DNA of 47,088 nt, taken from the NCBI GenBank assembly GCA_003249645.1, contig QKIH01000014.1:1-47088 (forward strand). The letters run 5' to 3'. Position 1 is the stretch's first letter; the number at the start of each line of letters is the position of its first letter. The translations under genes and the position numbers were made by a program. The notes under the pieces are model-generated. The model worked only from the letters and a program-made list of their open reading frames with translations. It did no database searches and had not been told where the DNA came from. The DNA is from Desulfobulbaceae bacterium. GTDB lineage: Bacteria > Desulfobacterota > Desulfobulbia > Desulfobulbales > Desulfocapsaceae. Of the stretch, positions 33,751 through 42,119 are shown piece by piece.

Positions 33751-34044
33751 TTACTTAATTTCTCTTGTCCTGAATCCATAAAGTGGCAGGTAAATCAGAA
33801 TTGAAGGCCAGATAAACAGGATCAGAGCAAACCAGATATATTTAGAGGTTGGGTTTGTAAAATTTCGGAAATAGATATCCTTGAACACAACAAACATCAA
33901 ACCAATGTTAACAACGAATGCCATTGCAGTTAGAATAAGCAAGGTTGAGAGTTCGCGTGCCTGGGGAACCAAAAAAAGAACAGTAAAAAAGGCAATGGCC
34001 ATAATCACTGCAAAAACGGAATATATTTTTTCAAGATTGCTCAT
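33751..34044 (-). CDS. Small integral membrane protein of unknown function
   Basis: Protein of 97 residues with three hydrophobic segments (about 8-27, 36-54 and 68-88) and a short charged tail. I do not recognise the family. The frame is supported by coherent membrane topology with positive residues at segment ends. It is flanked by 190-base gaps on both sides (33558-33750 and 34045-34238), so it seems independently expressed. Nothing else is evident in the gaps apart from short hairpins. Confidence 0.65.
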   Translation of the reverse strand: MSNLEKIYSVFAVIMAIAFFTVLFLVPQARELSTLLILTAMAFVVNIGLMFVVFKDIYFRNFTNPTSKYIWFALILFIWPSILIYLPLYGFRTREIK

Positions 34045-34238
34045 TCATTCACCTGAAAGTTGAGGACAGTTTCGTTAAAAAGAGCAACAGGATAACCGTT
34101 TATACAGAATTTTCAAGTTGTCTGAGTGGTTGACGGCAATAGTACCTGGCAGGAAGTTGAAAAATAAACCGGAAAAACAGGCGCCCTGAAAAACAGGGTG
34201 GTGAAGATTAGATGCGATCATAAAAATAAAACAAGCGT

Positions 34239-34715
34239 CTATTCGGAGCTTCTTTCCTTGGCAAGCTGCTCGGGTGACATCGTCCAGAACGGAGTTCCAT
34301 CACTTGTCAACCGGACCTTAAATTCAAAATGGTCACCTTTTTTTACCTTGGCAGCTATAAAGACGAATTCATCACCAATCTCTGCCCAGCATCCTTTTAC
34401 TTTTATTTTGGAGCCTTTCTTTAACCCGGTTTCCTTGGCTGTAGCAAAAGCCTCGGGACAAAGATGAACAAGTGTCTCATCGCCGTCTTCATCCAGTATA
34501 AATGCTGTTCCTGAAGACATTCCGGGAAGAGGTGTTACTGTGACAAAATCCTTGATAACTCCTTTAATCTGATCCTGATCTTTTGAATTGTAGAGCTTGT
34601 TATACTCTGAGCCCTGTTCCCAGCCGGCATATCCCTGTTCCGCTGCAAAAGCGGTTGTGGATAAAAGAACAAATATAAGAGGAATGAGTGTGAGAATTTT
34701 GTTCAGGCTGTTCAT
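34239..34715 (-). CDS. Exported OB-fold-like protein of unknown function
   Basis: Periplasmic protein of 158 residues. A signal peptide (about 1-24, TTAFA cleavage) precedes a small beta-rich domain: QIKGVIKDFVTVTPLPGMSS, LVHLCPEAFATAKETG, KKGSKIKVKGCWAEIGDEFVFI. Its pattern of alternating strands with KGSKIKVKG resembles exported OB-fold proteins. I chose the ATG at 34715 because AAGGAG lies six bases upstream and it starts the signal peptide; a longer frame to 34808 has no such support. Two cysteines could pair. Function unknown. The 194-base downstream gap contains a small hairpin (34184-34200) that is only a weak terminator. Confidence 0.7.
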   Translation of the reverse strand: MNSLNKILTLIPLIFVLLSTTAFAAEQGYAGWEQGSEYNKLYNSKDQDQIKGVIKDFVTVTPLPGMSSGTAFILDEDGDETLVHLCPEAFATAKETGLKKGSKIKVKGCWAEIGDEFVFIAAKVKKGDHFEFKVRLTSDGTPFWTMSPEQLAKERSSE

Positions 34716-34816
34716 AAAACTCCTTCTGTTCAGACAAAAATAGCAGAACCTGTTGTAGCGCCATTTTGTACTCTTCTGAGAAAATAATACAGACAGCACG
34801 TCTTGCAAATCATGAT

Positions 34817-35920
34817 CTAAAACTCTATCAGAAACTCTTTGAGAAAACCTTTGCGCCAGCCGTTGTACAGTTTGCCTGATTTCAGTTTGTCCTGATTGTG
34901 AATGTTTTTGACAAAATACTTCATGTCTGCAACGGAGCCGACCAGTGCGGGGTCGATTCCTTTGGTGTCACTCTTCAGTTTGATCATTTTTGACAGCTTT
35001 TCGAGGTCATCGCGATTTTTTGCTGTAAGCTTTGGTGATTTCAGGCTCTCAGGGAGTTCGCGTTGAGGGCACTCAAGTCCTTTAACGACGGCATCGAGTA
35101 TCTCTTTGACGTATTTTTTTCCAGCCTTTTTGGATATTGTTGATTCATTGAGAATGTCGTCTTCTGTTTTTAAGAGATCACGGGCAATTGTGGTGAGGAC
35201 AAGGTCGGGAACTATATGGCCACGGGGTTTGTCCGCTTTTCTGGCACGTTTTTCACGCCATGCGGCCAGCTCTCTTAAGACAGCTAGGCTGCGTTTATTG
35301 AGAGAGCCGGCGCCTTTAACCTTTGTGTAGCGCAATTCGTCCTCAAGCCAGTGATAACCTGGGGCGGTAATGAAATTCTTCATCTCTTCTTTGAGGAAGG
35401 TAAGCACTTCCGGGCTGTAAACCTGAGAGAGAAGAACGACGCGCGCAGCACGAAGGTATCTGACATCGTCTGCTGCATAGGCGACCTGTTCGTCACTCAG
35501 CGGTCTCTGCAACCAGTTTGTGCGTGTCTCGCTTTTGGCAAGGTTGATATCAAGCAGTTCTTCAATGAGAGCGGCGAGCGACATGGTGCTGGAAAGACCA
35601 CAGAATCCGGCTGCTATCTTGGTGTCAAAAATGTTTCTTGGAGTAACGCCGGTGACTCTCTGGAGGATTGCCAGATCCTGAGGCGCATCATGCAGGATTT
35701 TAGTGATCTCTTTGTTTTCTAATAATTTGCCCAACGGAGAAAGGTCAGTAATGGACGTGGGATCGACGAGGTAGCATTCATCGTTTGATAACGCAAGTTG
35801 GATGAGTCCTAGCTGCGGGTAATATGATCGCTCCCATATGAATTCAGTGTCAAGCGCCACGCTGTCTTTCTGCATGGCTTGATCCACCAGTGATTTGAGT
35901 TCGTCGTTTGTGGTTATCAT
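34817..35920 (-). CDS. rnd: Ribonuclease D (DEDD exonuclease with HRDC domain)
   Basis: 3'-5' exoribonuclease of 367 residues for tRNA and structured RNA trimming. Exo motifs are VALDTEFIWER (motif I Asp-Glu), KILHDAPQDLAIL (II) and DEQVAYAADDVRYL (III, with Tyr). The HRDC RNA-binding domain follows at about 205-290. I chose the ATG at 35920, which starts the conserved N-terminus; the open frame upstream to 36013 is AT-rich and looks like leader. Separated by 101 bases from the exported protein gene. Divergent from the mla operon. Confidence 0.93.
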   Translation of the reverse strand: MITTNDELKSLVDQAMQKDSVALDTEFIWERSYYPQLGLIQLALSNDECYLVDPTSITDLSPLGKLLENKEITKILHDAPQDLAILQRVTGVTPRNIFDTKIAAGFCGLSSTMSLAALIEELLDINLAKSETRTNWLQRPLSDEQVAYAADDVRYLRAARVVLLSQVYSPEVLTFLKEEMKNFITAPGYHWLEDELRYTKVKGAGSLNKRSLAVLRELAAWREKRARKADKPRGHIVPDLVLTTIARDLLKTEDDILNESTISKKAGKKYVKEILDAVVKGLECPQRELPESLKSPKLTAKNRDDLEKLSKMIKLKSDTKGIDPALVGSVADMKYFVKNIHNQDKLKSGKLYNGWRKGFLKEFLIEF

Positions 35921-35983
35921 GGTCTTGTCTGCCTGATAATATATTAATATGTGAAGATAAGGTCTTGTCGGTAAGAAAAATCT

Positions 35984-36013
35984 ATAATAAATGGATTGAT
36001 GAAAAAAAAACAA
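35984..36013 (-). promoter_or_regulatory. Possible sigma70 promoter of rnd
   Basis: Minus-strand -35 TTGTTT (36013-36008) and -10 TATTAT (35989-35984), 18-base spacer, about 65 bases before the chosen start. The -10 matches five of six. Confidence 0.4.
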
Positions 36014-36161
36014 GCGGAAATTACAGCGGCAAAGCCTTTACGGCCCATTGTTTGGAATGCTGAAATGAGAGCCTGCTAAAGACTGTTTTTCTTGGAAGAG
36101 TATGTTATTGCAGAAGAGAATAGTATTGCGCGACCTAATTAAAACGGAACGTGATCTATCG

Positions 36162-36190
36162 TTGACAAGGGTGTAGAGTATCATTATCAT
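36162..36190 (+). promoter_or_regulatory. Sigma70 promoter of the mla operon
   Basis: Perfect -35 TTGACA (36162-36167) and -10 TATCAT (36185-36190, five of six) with the optimal 17-base spacer. Transcription would begin near 36197, giving a 74-base leader to mlaE. The best-matching promoter I see in the window. Confidence 0.8.
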
Positions 36191-36194
36191 ACTC
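36176..36194. promoter_or_regulatory. 19-bp palindrome over the mla -10, Fur-box-like
   Basis: GAGTAT-N7-ATACTC is a 19-bp inverted repeat covering the -10 element. Compared position by position with the Fur consensus GATAATGATWATCATTATC it agrees at 13 of 19 positions. A repressor bound here would block RNA polymerase. Fur is a guess; another dimeric repressor is possible. Confidence 0.4.
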
Positions 36195-36270
36195 AGCAAA
36201 AGTGGTCTAATCCGTTATATCTACTATGTTTATCGTGTCTGGCGAGAGTTGGGGGCGAATAATATTTACT

Positions 36271-37062
36271 ATGGCATTCAAAGCTCTTCAGACTCTTGGT
36301 GACAGCACCATTTACACTGTACGCGACCTGGGACGCATGGCAGTTTTTCTTTACCATGGACTGGTGGGTGTCTTTAAACGTCCGTTCAGAGGGTATGAGC
36401 TGCTTCGTCAGATTAAATTTATCGGCGCAGGTTCGCTCGTTGTTATTTTCTGTGTTTCTGCTTCAACCGGCATGGTTCTCGGTTTGCAGGGATACTATTC
36501 GCTGCATAAGTTCGGTGCAGAAGGCACGCTGGGGTCGGTTGTATCTCTTACGCTTATTATGGAACTCGGTCCCGTCCTGACAGCCCTTATGGTTGCAGGT
36601 CGAGCCGGTTCAGCGATGTGTGCGGAACTTGGAATTATGCGCATTTCAGAGCAGATTGATGCCCTGGAGTGTATGGCTGTGGATCCGTTTCGTTTCTTGA
36701 TCAGTCCCAAGTTTCTCGCTGCTGTTTTTGTCGTTCCGCTTCTTACTGCTCTCTTTGATGTGATCGGGATTTTTGGCGGTTACATCGCTGGAGTGAAACT
36801 GATGGGAGTCAGCAGCGGCAGCTATCTTCAGGGGATGATGAGCAGCGTTACGAATCATGATCTTCAGCTCGGCTTTGTCAAGTCTGTCGTTTTCGGACTG
36901 CTGTTGGTCTGGATATGTACAGGGCGCGGATACTTTGTCCGTGAAATAAGAGGTGCAGGGTTTGGTGCTGAAAGTGTAAGTCGGGTTACCACTCAGGCGG
37001 TGGTTATGACTTCTATTGCTGTTTTGGTTTTTGATTATCTCATTACGGCGGTGATGTTATGA
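36271..37062 (+). CDS. mlaE: MlaE phospholipid ABC transporter permease
   Basis: Inner-membrane permease of 263 residues in the Mla system that moves phospholipids between membranes. Conserved parts: GMVLGLQGYYSLHKFGAEG, the LTLIMELGPVLTALMVAGRA motif and EQIDALECMAVDP. About five to six membrane segments. The frame opens at 36226, but I prefer the ATG at 36271 because it gives the family N-terminus MAFKALQTLG; neither start has a good ribosome site. Overlaps mlaF by 4 bases (ATGA). Confidence 0.95.
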   Translation: MAFKALQTLGDSTIYTVRDLGRMAVFLYHGLVGVFKRPFRGYELLRQIKFIGAGSLVVIFCVSASTGMVLGLQGYYSLHKFGAEGTLGSVVSLTLIMELGPVLTALMVAGRAGSAMCAELGIMRISEQIDALECMAVDPFRFLISPKFLAAVFVVPLLTALFDVIGIFGGYIAGVKLMGVSSGSYLQGMMSSVTNHDLQLGFVKSVVFGLLLVWICTGRGYFVREIRGAGFGAESVSRVTTQAVVMTSIAVLVFDYLITAVML

Positions 37063-37844
37063 ACCCGATTGTAGAATTTAAGAATGTCAGCAAGGCTTTT
37101 GTCGGCAGAAACGGCGGGGTTCAGAAAGTCCTTGATTCCGTAAGCTTTACTATTGCACCCGGCTGTACCACTGTTATAGCAGGAGGGAGCGGGCAGGGGA
37201 AAAGCGTGACACTTAAACTCATGCTTCGACTGCTGCAGCCGGATGAAGGAGTCATAACTGTTGACGGGCAGGATATCAATTCCATCGGCAGTAAAAAACT
37301 TGCTGATGTACGCACCAAGTTCGGGGTGTTGTTTCAGGGCGCAGCTCTGTTTGACTCTATGCCTGTCTATGACAATGTTGCCCTCCCGCTCAGGGAACGC
37401 ACCAAGATGACAGAGCAGGAGATTCGTGCTCAGGTGAGTGAGACGCTTGAAAAGCTGGAACTGCTCGGTCATGAAGAAAAATTCCCGGCCCAGCTGTCAG
37501 GCGGTATGCAGAAGAGAGTGGGGCTTGCAAGAGCTCTTCAGCTCAAACCCGAGATTATGCTGTTCGATGAGCCGACAACAGGACTTGATCCGGTAATGAC
37601 CGACGAAATATACAGGCTGTTTGCCAGAACACAAAAAAATATAGGATATGCGTCAGTGATTGTCAGTCACGATATCCCCAAGGTTTTTAATCTGGCTGAT
37701 CAGGTGATTGTTCTTGATGGCGGCAAGATTGATGTGTTTGCCAATCCGGAAGAAATTCAGTGGTCTGAAAAAAAACATATTCAGGAATTTGTTCGAACCA
37801 CCATGGGTGAAATCTATCAAAGTTGTAACACGGAAGGACGATGA
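37059..37844 (+). CDS. mlaF: MlaF phospholipid ABC transporter ATPase
   Basis: Cytoplasmic ATPase of 261 residues that powers MlaE. Walker A GGSGQGKS (42-49), signature LSGGM (146-150), Walker B IMLFDE (166-171) and H204 in IVSHD. The Q-loop is in GVLFQGAALFDS. Overlaps mlaE and mlaD by 4 bases each, indicating tight coupling. No STAS-domain mlaB gene is found in the cluster. Confidence 0.96.
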   Translation: MNPIVEFKNVSKAFVGRNGGVQKVLDSVSFTIAPGCTTVIAGGSGQGKSVTLKLMLRLLQPDEGVITVDGQDINSIGSKKLADVRTKFGVLFQGAALFDSMPVYDNVALPLRERTKMTEQEIRAQVSETLEKLELLGHEEKFPAQLSGGMQKRVGLARALQLKPEIMLFDEPTTGLDPVMTDEIYRLFARTQKNIGYASVIVSHDIPKVFNLADQVIVLDGGKIDVFANPEEIQWSEKKHIQEFVRTTMGEIYQSCNTEGR

Positions 37845-38287
37845 AAGAGAAAAATGTAGAGATAATAGTGGGGCTTTTTGTTCTGGCCGGATTTTTTGCT
37901 TTTGCCTATCTGGCGCTTAATCTTGGTGAAGTTTCTCTGTTCAAAAAAAGTTCCACCTACGAAGTAAATGCAGAATTCAGCAGTGTTTCAGGAATTAAGA
38001 AAGGGGCTTCTGTCCAGATTGCCGGTGTGGTGGTTGGAGATGTGGATAAAATATGGCTTAAGGATGACTTTGCTTATCTTGCTCTTAGAATAGATAATAA
38101 TGTAAAGCTTCCTGCCGACTCCATGGCCTCGGTGAAGTCGCAGGGAATTATCGGTGACAAGTTTATTATGCTGAGTCCTGGTTCTGACGAGGAACTGCTT
38201 AAAGACGGTGATCTGATTGTCGACACAGAGTCTGCTATTGATATCGAATCCCTTATAAGCAAGTTCGCTTTCGGGAGCGCTAAATAA
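37841..38287 (+). CDS. mlaD: MlaD MCE-domain substrate-binding subunit
   Basis: Protein of 148 residues anchored by one N-terminal membrane segment (about 8-24). A single MCE domain follows (about 38-118: YEVNAEFSSVSGIKKGASVQ, then GVVVGDVDKIWL and VKSQGIIGDKFIMLSPG). It forms the periplasmic lipid-conducting ring on MlaE. It is shorter than E. coli MlaD (183 residues), mainly at the C-terminus. Confidence 0.95.
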   Translation: MKEKNVEIIVGLFVLAGFFAFAYLALNLGEVSLFKKSSTYEVNAEFSSVSGIKKGASVQIAGVVVGDVDKIWLKDDFAYLALRIDNNVKLPADSMASVKSQGIIGDKFIMLSPGSDEELLKDGDLIVDTESAIDIESLISKFAFGSAK

Positions 38288-38288
38288 T

Positions 38289-39071
38289 ATGAGAAGAAAT
38301 GGGTTGTTGCTGAAGTTCTTTCTATGTTTTGCAGTTTTTCAGCTGCATTTTGGGACTGTTTACGCGTCGGAAGGCAATTCAGATTTTGACTTGCTGGATG
38401 ATGACTTCTATCAGGATGACTCTCAAGCAGATCAGGATCAAATTGTTTATGAAATTTATGATCCTTTAGAGCCTCTTAATCGTGTGTTCTTCAAGGTTAA
38501 TGATAAACTTTATTATTGGGTGGTTAGACCTGTTAAAAAAGGTTATACGGCTGTTTTGCCATACGATGTCAGGTATATTTTCGGGAACTTTTTCCGCAAT
38601 ATTGCAGCTCCAGTCCGTCTGGTGAATAATCTTCTGCAGGGTGATTTTAAAGATGCCGGGATCGTGCTTTATCGATTTGTCATTAACACAACGATGGGTG
38701 TCTGGGGTTTTGGCGACCCTGCAGAAAGAGAGTTCGGTATTGCTCCCAGACCGGCAGATTTCGGGCAAACCCTTGGTAAATGGGGAATAGGAGAAGGGGT
38801 CTATATCTATTGGCCTATTATAGGTCCGTCAAATATACGTGATACCGTTGGAATACTTGGCGACGGTTATGCTCATCCAATCTATTTTTCCGGACAGGGG
38901 CTGGCCGAAAACACTGTATACTACCTGGAAACCAAAGTGAATGATATGTCGTTGCAGGAAAATGATCTGTATGATGAAATGAAACGCATCTCGATCGATC
39001 CTTATGTTGCAATAAGACAGGCCTATTATGATTACCGGCGCGGTATGCTGGAAGATAAAAAAAGAAAATAA
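38289..39071 (+). CDS. mlaA: MlaA (VacJ) outer-membrane lipid transport protein
   Basis: Protein of 260 residues that removes misplaced phospholipids from the outer leaflet. Family signatures: YDPLEPLNRVFFKVND, then VRYIFGNFFRNIAAPVRLVN, FVINTTMGVWGFGDPA and FGQTLGKWGIGEGVYIYWP. The signal peptide ends near VYAS with no lipobox Cys, unlike E. coli MlaA, which is a lipoprotein. An acidic stretch (DLLDDDFYQDDSQADQDQ) follows. Two bases after mlaD. Its presence in the same operon as mlaEFD differs from E. coli, where mlaA is elsewhere. Confidence 0.94.
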   Translation: MRRNGLLLKFFLCFAVFQLHFGTVYASEGNSDFDLLDDDFYQDDSQADQDQIVYEIYDPLEPLNRVFFKVNDKLYYWVVRPVKKGYTAVLPYDVRYIFGNFFRNIAAPVRLVNNLLQGDFKDAGIVLYRFVINTTMGVWGFGDPAEREFGIAPRPADFGQTLGKWGIGEGVYIYWPIIGPSNIRDTVGILGDGYAHPIYFSGQGLAENTVYYLETKVNDMSLQENDLYDEMKRISIDPYVAIRQAYYDYRRGMLEDKKRK

Positions 39072-39100
39072 CCTGCTGTAAATACAATAGAGGCATTCAA

Positions 39101-39733
39101 ATGAGATCTTATCAAAATAAAATGGTAGCTGCTGTTCTCGTCGGCTTTATGCTGTTCTTTCTTCCATTTTCTCTCTCTGCCAATACCGGCACTGCAACCG
39201 AGCAGTTGAAACCGATTTTGGATAAACTTGTTGCTATTCTTTCCGATCCTGCATTGAAAGGGGATGAAAACAAAACTGCCAGACGGGAAAAAATCATGGA
39301 TAGCGTCAAAGAGGGATTCGATTTCAGGGAGATGTCAAGAAAGGTTCTTGGCAAAACCTGGAATGATATTTCCGAAGAGCAACGCGACCAGTTTACCGAG
39401 CTTATGACGAAGCTACTGGAGAACGTTTATATAGGAAAGTTGGAGTCGTATACAGGGCAGGCTATAACCTTTACAGGAGAGAGAGTCAAAGGGGACCGCG
39501 CTCAGGTGACTACAACGATAATCCATGAAGGAGCGGAACTTCCAATCCATTATATATTGTATGATAAACAGGGAAAATGGATGGTTTATGATATTAATAT
39601 TGAAGGTGTCAGTCTTGTAAGAAACTATATGGAGCAGTTCAAGTCCATTCTTCGTACTGAGAAATTTGAAGGACTGGTTAAAGTGATCGAAGATAAAAAT
39701 CGCTCTTTTGAGGAAAACGGTACAGAAGGTTGA
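39101..39733 (+). CDS. mlaC: MlaC periplasmic phospholipid carrier
   Basis: Soluble periplasmic shuttle of 210 residues (Ttg2D/MlaC fold). A signal peptide (about 1-27, SLSANTG) precedes the helix-and-sheet lipid-binding domain: FDFREMSRKVLGKTWNDISE, then FTELMTKLLENVYIGKLESY, and GAELPIHYILYDKQGKWMVYD with VSLVRNYMEQFKSIL. Carries phospholipid between MlaA and MlaD. The next gene starts one base after its stop. Confidence 0.95.
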   Translation: MRSYQNKMVAAVLVGFMLFFLPFSLSANTGTATEQLKPILDKLVAILSDPALKGDENKTARREKIMDSVKEGFDFREMSRKVLGKTWNDISEEQRDQFTELMTKLLENVYIGKLESYTGQAITFTGERVKGDRAQVTTTIIHEGAELPIHYILYDKQGKWMVYDINIEGVSLVRNYMEQFKSILRTEKFEGLVKVIEDKNRSFEENGTEG

Positions 39734-39734
39734 G

Positions 39735-40181
39735 ATGGAGAAGTGTTCTGATATAAATGGTTCTCTGTTTAATTACCTCTCTTCTTCAGAGAAAGATGCC
39801 GTTATGGCAAGGCTAGTTAAAAAAAGTCTTCAACAGGGTGACAGTCTTTTTCAGATTGGAGATTCTGCAACCGGAATTTTTTACGTGGTTTCAGGTCAGT
39901 TTGCGGTGAAAAAATATACCGGTTTTGAAGATAAGATGCAGGTCGTTGCCCTTCTCGGGGCAGGTGCGGTGATAGGGGAAGGTTCTATTACAGAAGGGCA
40001 TTCCCGCACAGCAACGATTGTTGCTGTTGAAGGCAGTGAAGTCTTCGAATTATCGCAGAAGGAGTATGCTGCTATTAAAACTGATTTTCCTGAAATCGCT
40101 TTAAAGATGCTTGAGCATAATATTAAAATCAGCGGGCTTCGTCTTGAGGCCTGTACGACAAGATTAGCCCATATTCTCTGA
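39735..40181 (+). CDS. Stand-alone cyclic-nucleotide-binding-domain protein
   Basis: Cytoplasmic protein of 148 residues that is essentially one CRP-type effector domain. The beta-barrel carries LFQIGDSATGIFYVVSGQFA, and the phosphate-binding cassette region is GAGAVIGEGSITEGHSRTATI, where the last RTATI corresponds to the cNMP-contacting stretch. No helix-turn-helix, so it is not a direct transcription factor. The ATG at 39735 follows the mlaC stop by one base, with AAGG upstream. Possibly a signal-responsive partner of the Mla system; this is inference from position. Ligand unverified. Confidence 0.85.
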   Translation: MEKCSDINGSLFNYLSSSEKDAVMARLVKKSLQQGDSLFQIGDSATGIFYVVSGQFAVKKYTGFEDKMQVVALLGAGAVIGEGSITEGHSRTATIVAVEGSEVFELSQKEYAAIKTDFPEIALKMLEHNIKISGLRLEACTTRLAHIL

Positions 40182-40353
40182 TTCATCCTTTTGATATCTG
40201 TTCGGTGCCTTTTCTACGCTGGTTACGCCTTTGATTGCTTTATTAATTTGCAGGTACAATTTTGTTACGGCAAATTTTTTTGTGGCTATATTGATAGAAA
40301 TTGATTATTTTCTATTTTTTTGTCTCCCTTTGAGACATGGTGCGTGAAGAATA

Positions 40354-40866
40354 ATGAAACTAGACCTTGTTGCAATCCCTGTAACACCTCGCAAAATAGT
40401 TGTTTCTGACTTCTCATGGCTGCCGAAAGCAGACGATATCTTGATATCGCAGGCCAAGGCTGTTTTAACCGTGGTAAAAGACGGGGATATGAAAGTAGTT
40501 GTCAACGGGAACTTGCAGTTTGTAGCTGAGTTTTCCTGCGACAGATGTGGTGAACGGTTCAGCTCAGATGTTGATGTTGAGTTCACCTATTTTTTTAAAC
40601 ATGGAGTTGATGCCCGTTTTCAGGAAGAAGAAGTTGAACTGAATGAAGAGGACATTGATACGGTATATTTAGAAGAGCCGTCCATAGACATACACGACAT
40701 TCTGCTGGATCAATATTTTCTGGGTATCCCGGAAAGCAGATTGTGTCGTCAGGATTGCCAAGGACTGTGTCATCGTTGTGGTGAACGGCAGTCTGAAGAA
40801 GGATGCAAATGTGAGCCGGATATGTCTGACTCGCCGTTTGCAATTCTGGCAAAGCTGAAAAAGTAG
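40354..40866 (+). CDS. yceD: YceD/DUF177 family protein (23S rRNA accumulation)
   Basis: Cytoplasmic protein of 170 residues that precedes rpmF in most bacteria; E. coli YceD is linked to 23S rRNA accumulation. Beta-rich N-terminal part with C62-x2-C65 (SCDRCGERF). The C-terminal tail is Cys-rich (C131, C135, C139, C142, C151, C153), suggesting zinc binding. The gap before it (40182-40353) is AT-rich with no clear gene. RpmF follows after 34 bases. Confidence 0.93.
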   Translation: MKLDLVAIPVTPRKIVVSDFSWLPKADDILISQAKAVLTVVKDGDMKVVVNGNLQFVAEFSCDRCGERFSSDVDVEFTYFFKHGVDARFQEEEVELNEEDIDTVYLEEPSIDIHDILLDQYFLGIPESRLCRQDCQGLCHRCGERQSEEGCKCEPDMSDSPFAILAKLKK

Positions 40867-40900
40867 TCTACAGGAAGCGGCAACTATATTGGAGGATATT

Positions 40901-41089
40901 ATGGCACTGCCCAAAAGAAGACATTCCAAATCAAGAACAAGAAAAAGACGTGCTCATGATGCTATTCAGGCACCAGGCCTTTCTACCTGTGCAAACTGTG
41001 GAGAGCCAAAACAACCTCATCGCATCTGCGGTAGCTGCGGTACCTACAAAGGACGCACTGTATTCGCTATTGATACAGAAATCGAATAA
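40901..41089 (+). CDS. rpmF: 50S ribosomal protein L32
   Basis: Ribosomal protein of 62 residues, zinc-ribbon form with C30-x2-C33 and C43-x2-C46. Starts [20 protein letters not shown]. The ATG at 40901 has GGAGG at 40891-40895. An in-frame TTG at 40889 would place the ribosome site inside the gene and is rejected. Confidence 0.98.
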   Translation: MALPKRRHSKSRTRKRRAHDAIQAPGLSTCANCGEPKQPHRICGSCGTYKGRTVFAIDTEIE

Positions 41090-41099
41090 GGGGTGATTT

Positions 41100-42119
41100 G
41101 TGAAAATTGCCCTGGATGCCATGGGGGGAGACCATGGGCCGGAGGAATTGATTGCCGGGGCATTACTTGCCGTAGAAAGGGCAAACGTCTCCGTGTGCCT
41201 GGTCGGCGATGAAGCTCTCCTTAAGAATCATCTTGCAAATTTGCATCCTAAAGATGATGTAGCTTCTCGAATCCAAATTGTACATGCATCTCAGGTAGTT
41301 GAGATGCATGATCATCCTGTAGATGCAATCAGAAAGAAGCGCGATTCGTCCATCATGGTTGCCTTTGATCTTCACAAAAAAGGTGAGGTTGAAGCAGTCG
41401 TGAGTGCTGGAAATTCCGGTGCAACTCTTGCAGCCGGAGTTCGTAATCTTGGAAGATTAGCCGGGATATCCCGACCTGGTATTGCTTCAATTTTCCCAAC
41501 TTTGAAAAAACCGGTAGTAATGATGGATGTCGGCGCAAATGTTGACTGCCGGGCTGTCCATCTCTATCAGTTTGCCATCATGGCATCGGCATTCTCAAGG
41601 ATGTTCACCAGTGACAAACCTCGTGTCGGTCTGTTGAGCAACGGTGAAGAAACCGGCAAGGGCAATATCCTTGTGAAAGAGACCTATACTCTGCTGCAAA
41701 ATTCCAACCTTAACTTTATCGGTAATGTCGAAGGCCGTGATGTCTTTCAGGGGGAAGTCGATGTTATTGTATGTGACGGTTTTGTCGGTAACATATGCCT
41801 CAAAATAAGTGAAGGCCTTGCAGAAGCTTCAATGAAAATGCTTCGCGACGAAATAGTCAAATCCTTGCCGGCAAAAATCGGCTACCTCTTTGCGTTGCCA
41901 GCATTCAGACGTTTCAAAAAACGCGTATCATATGATGAATATGGCGGGGCTCCGCTATTGGGAATGGATGGTATCGGCATCGTCAGTCATGGCAAGTCAA
42001 ACGCCAGAGCTATCATGAACGCTATTCTTGAAGCGAAACAGATGAAAGACCTCCGGGTCAATGAACGTATTGTGGCAGGAATTGCTGCAAGTACTGAAGT
42101 AAATGGAATCAAGGAATAA
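41100..42119 (+). CDS. plsX: Phosphate acyltransferase PlsX
   Basis: Peripheral membrane enzyme of 339 residues that makes acyl-phosphate from acyl-ACP for phospholipid synthesis. Starts at a GTG (41100) with AAGGGGTG upstream; N-terminus VKIALDAMGGDHGPEELIAG. Other conserved parts: AVVSAGNSGATLAAG, GLLSNGEETGKGN and FVGNICLKISEGLAEA. Its stop overlaps the fabH ATG by one base (TAATG). Confidence 0.96.
   Translation: MKIALDAMGGDHGPEELIAGALLAVERANVSVCLVGDEALLKNHLANLHPKDDVASRIQIVHASQVVEMHDHPVDAIRKKRDSSIMVAFDLHKKGEVEAVVSAGNSGATLAAGVRNLGRLAGISRPGIASIFPTLKKPVVMMDVGANVDCRAVHLYQFAIMASAFSRMFTSDKPRVGLLSNGEETGKGNILVKETYTLLQNSNLNFIGNVEGRDVFQGEVDVIVCDGFVGNICLKISEGLAEASMKMLRDEIVKSLPAKIGYLFALPAFRRFKKRVSYDEYGGAPLLGMDGIGIVSHGKSNARAIMNAILEAKQMKDLRVNERIVAGIAASTEVNGIKE

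Larger units (their letters stand above)
35921..36270. other. Divergent control region between rnd and mlaE
   Basis: About 350 bases with no convincing gene. It holds a candidate promoter for rnd, a strong promoter for mlaE and an overlapping palindrome, all listed separately. A poly-A tract (36002-36010) sits within the rnd promoter. Confidence 0.6.

Noticed and set aside
34184..34200. Hairpin CCCTG-AAAAA-CAGGG as a terminator of the exported protein gene
   Set aside because: The stem is short and the T-run on the minus strand is displaced from it by several bases; too weak to call.
40262..40292. TTGTTA and TATATT as a promoter for yceD
   Set aside because: The spacer is 19 bases and both boxes are in AT-rich DNA, so it is not distinguishable from background.
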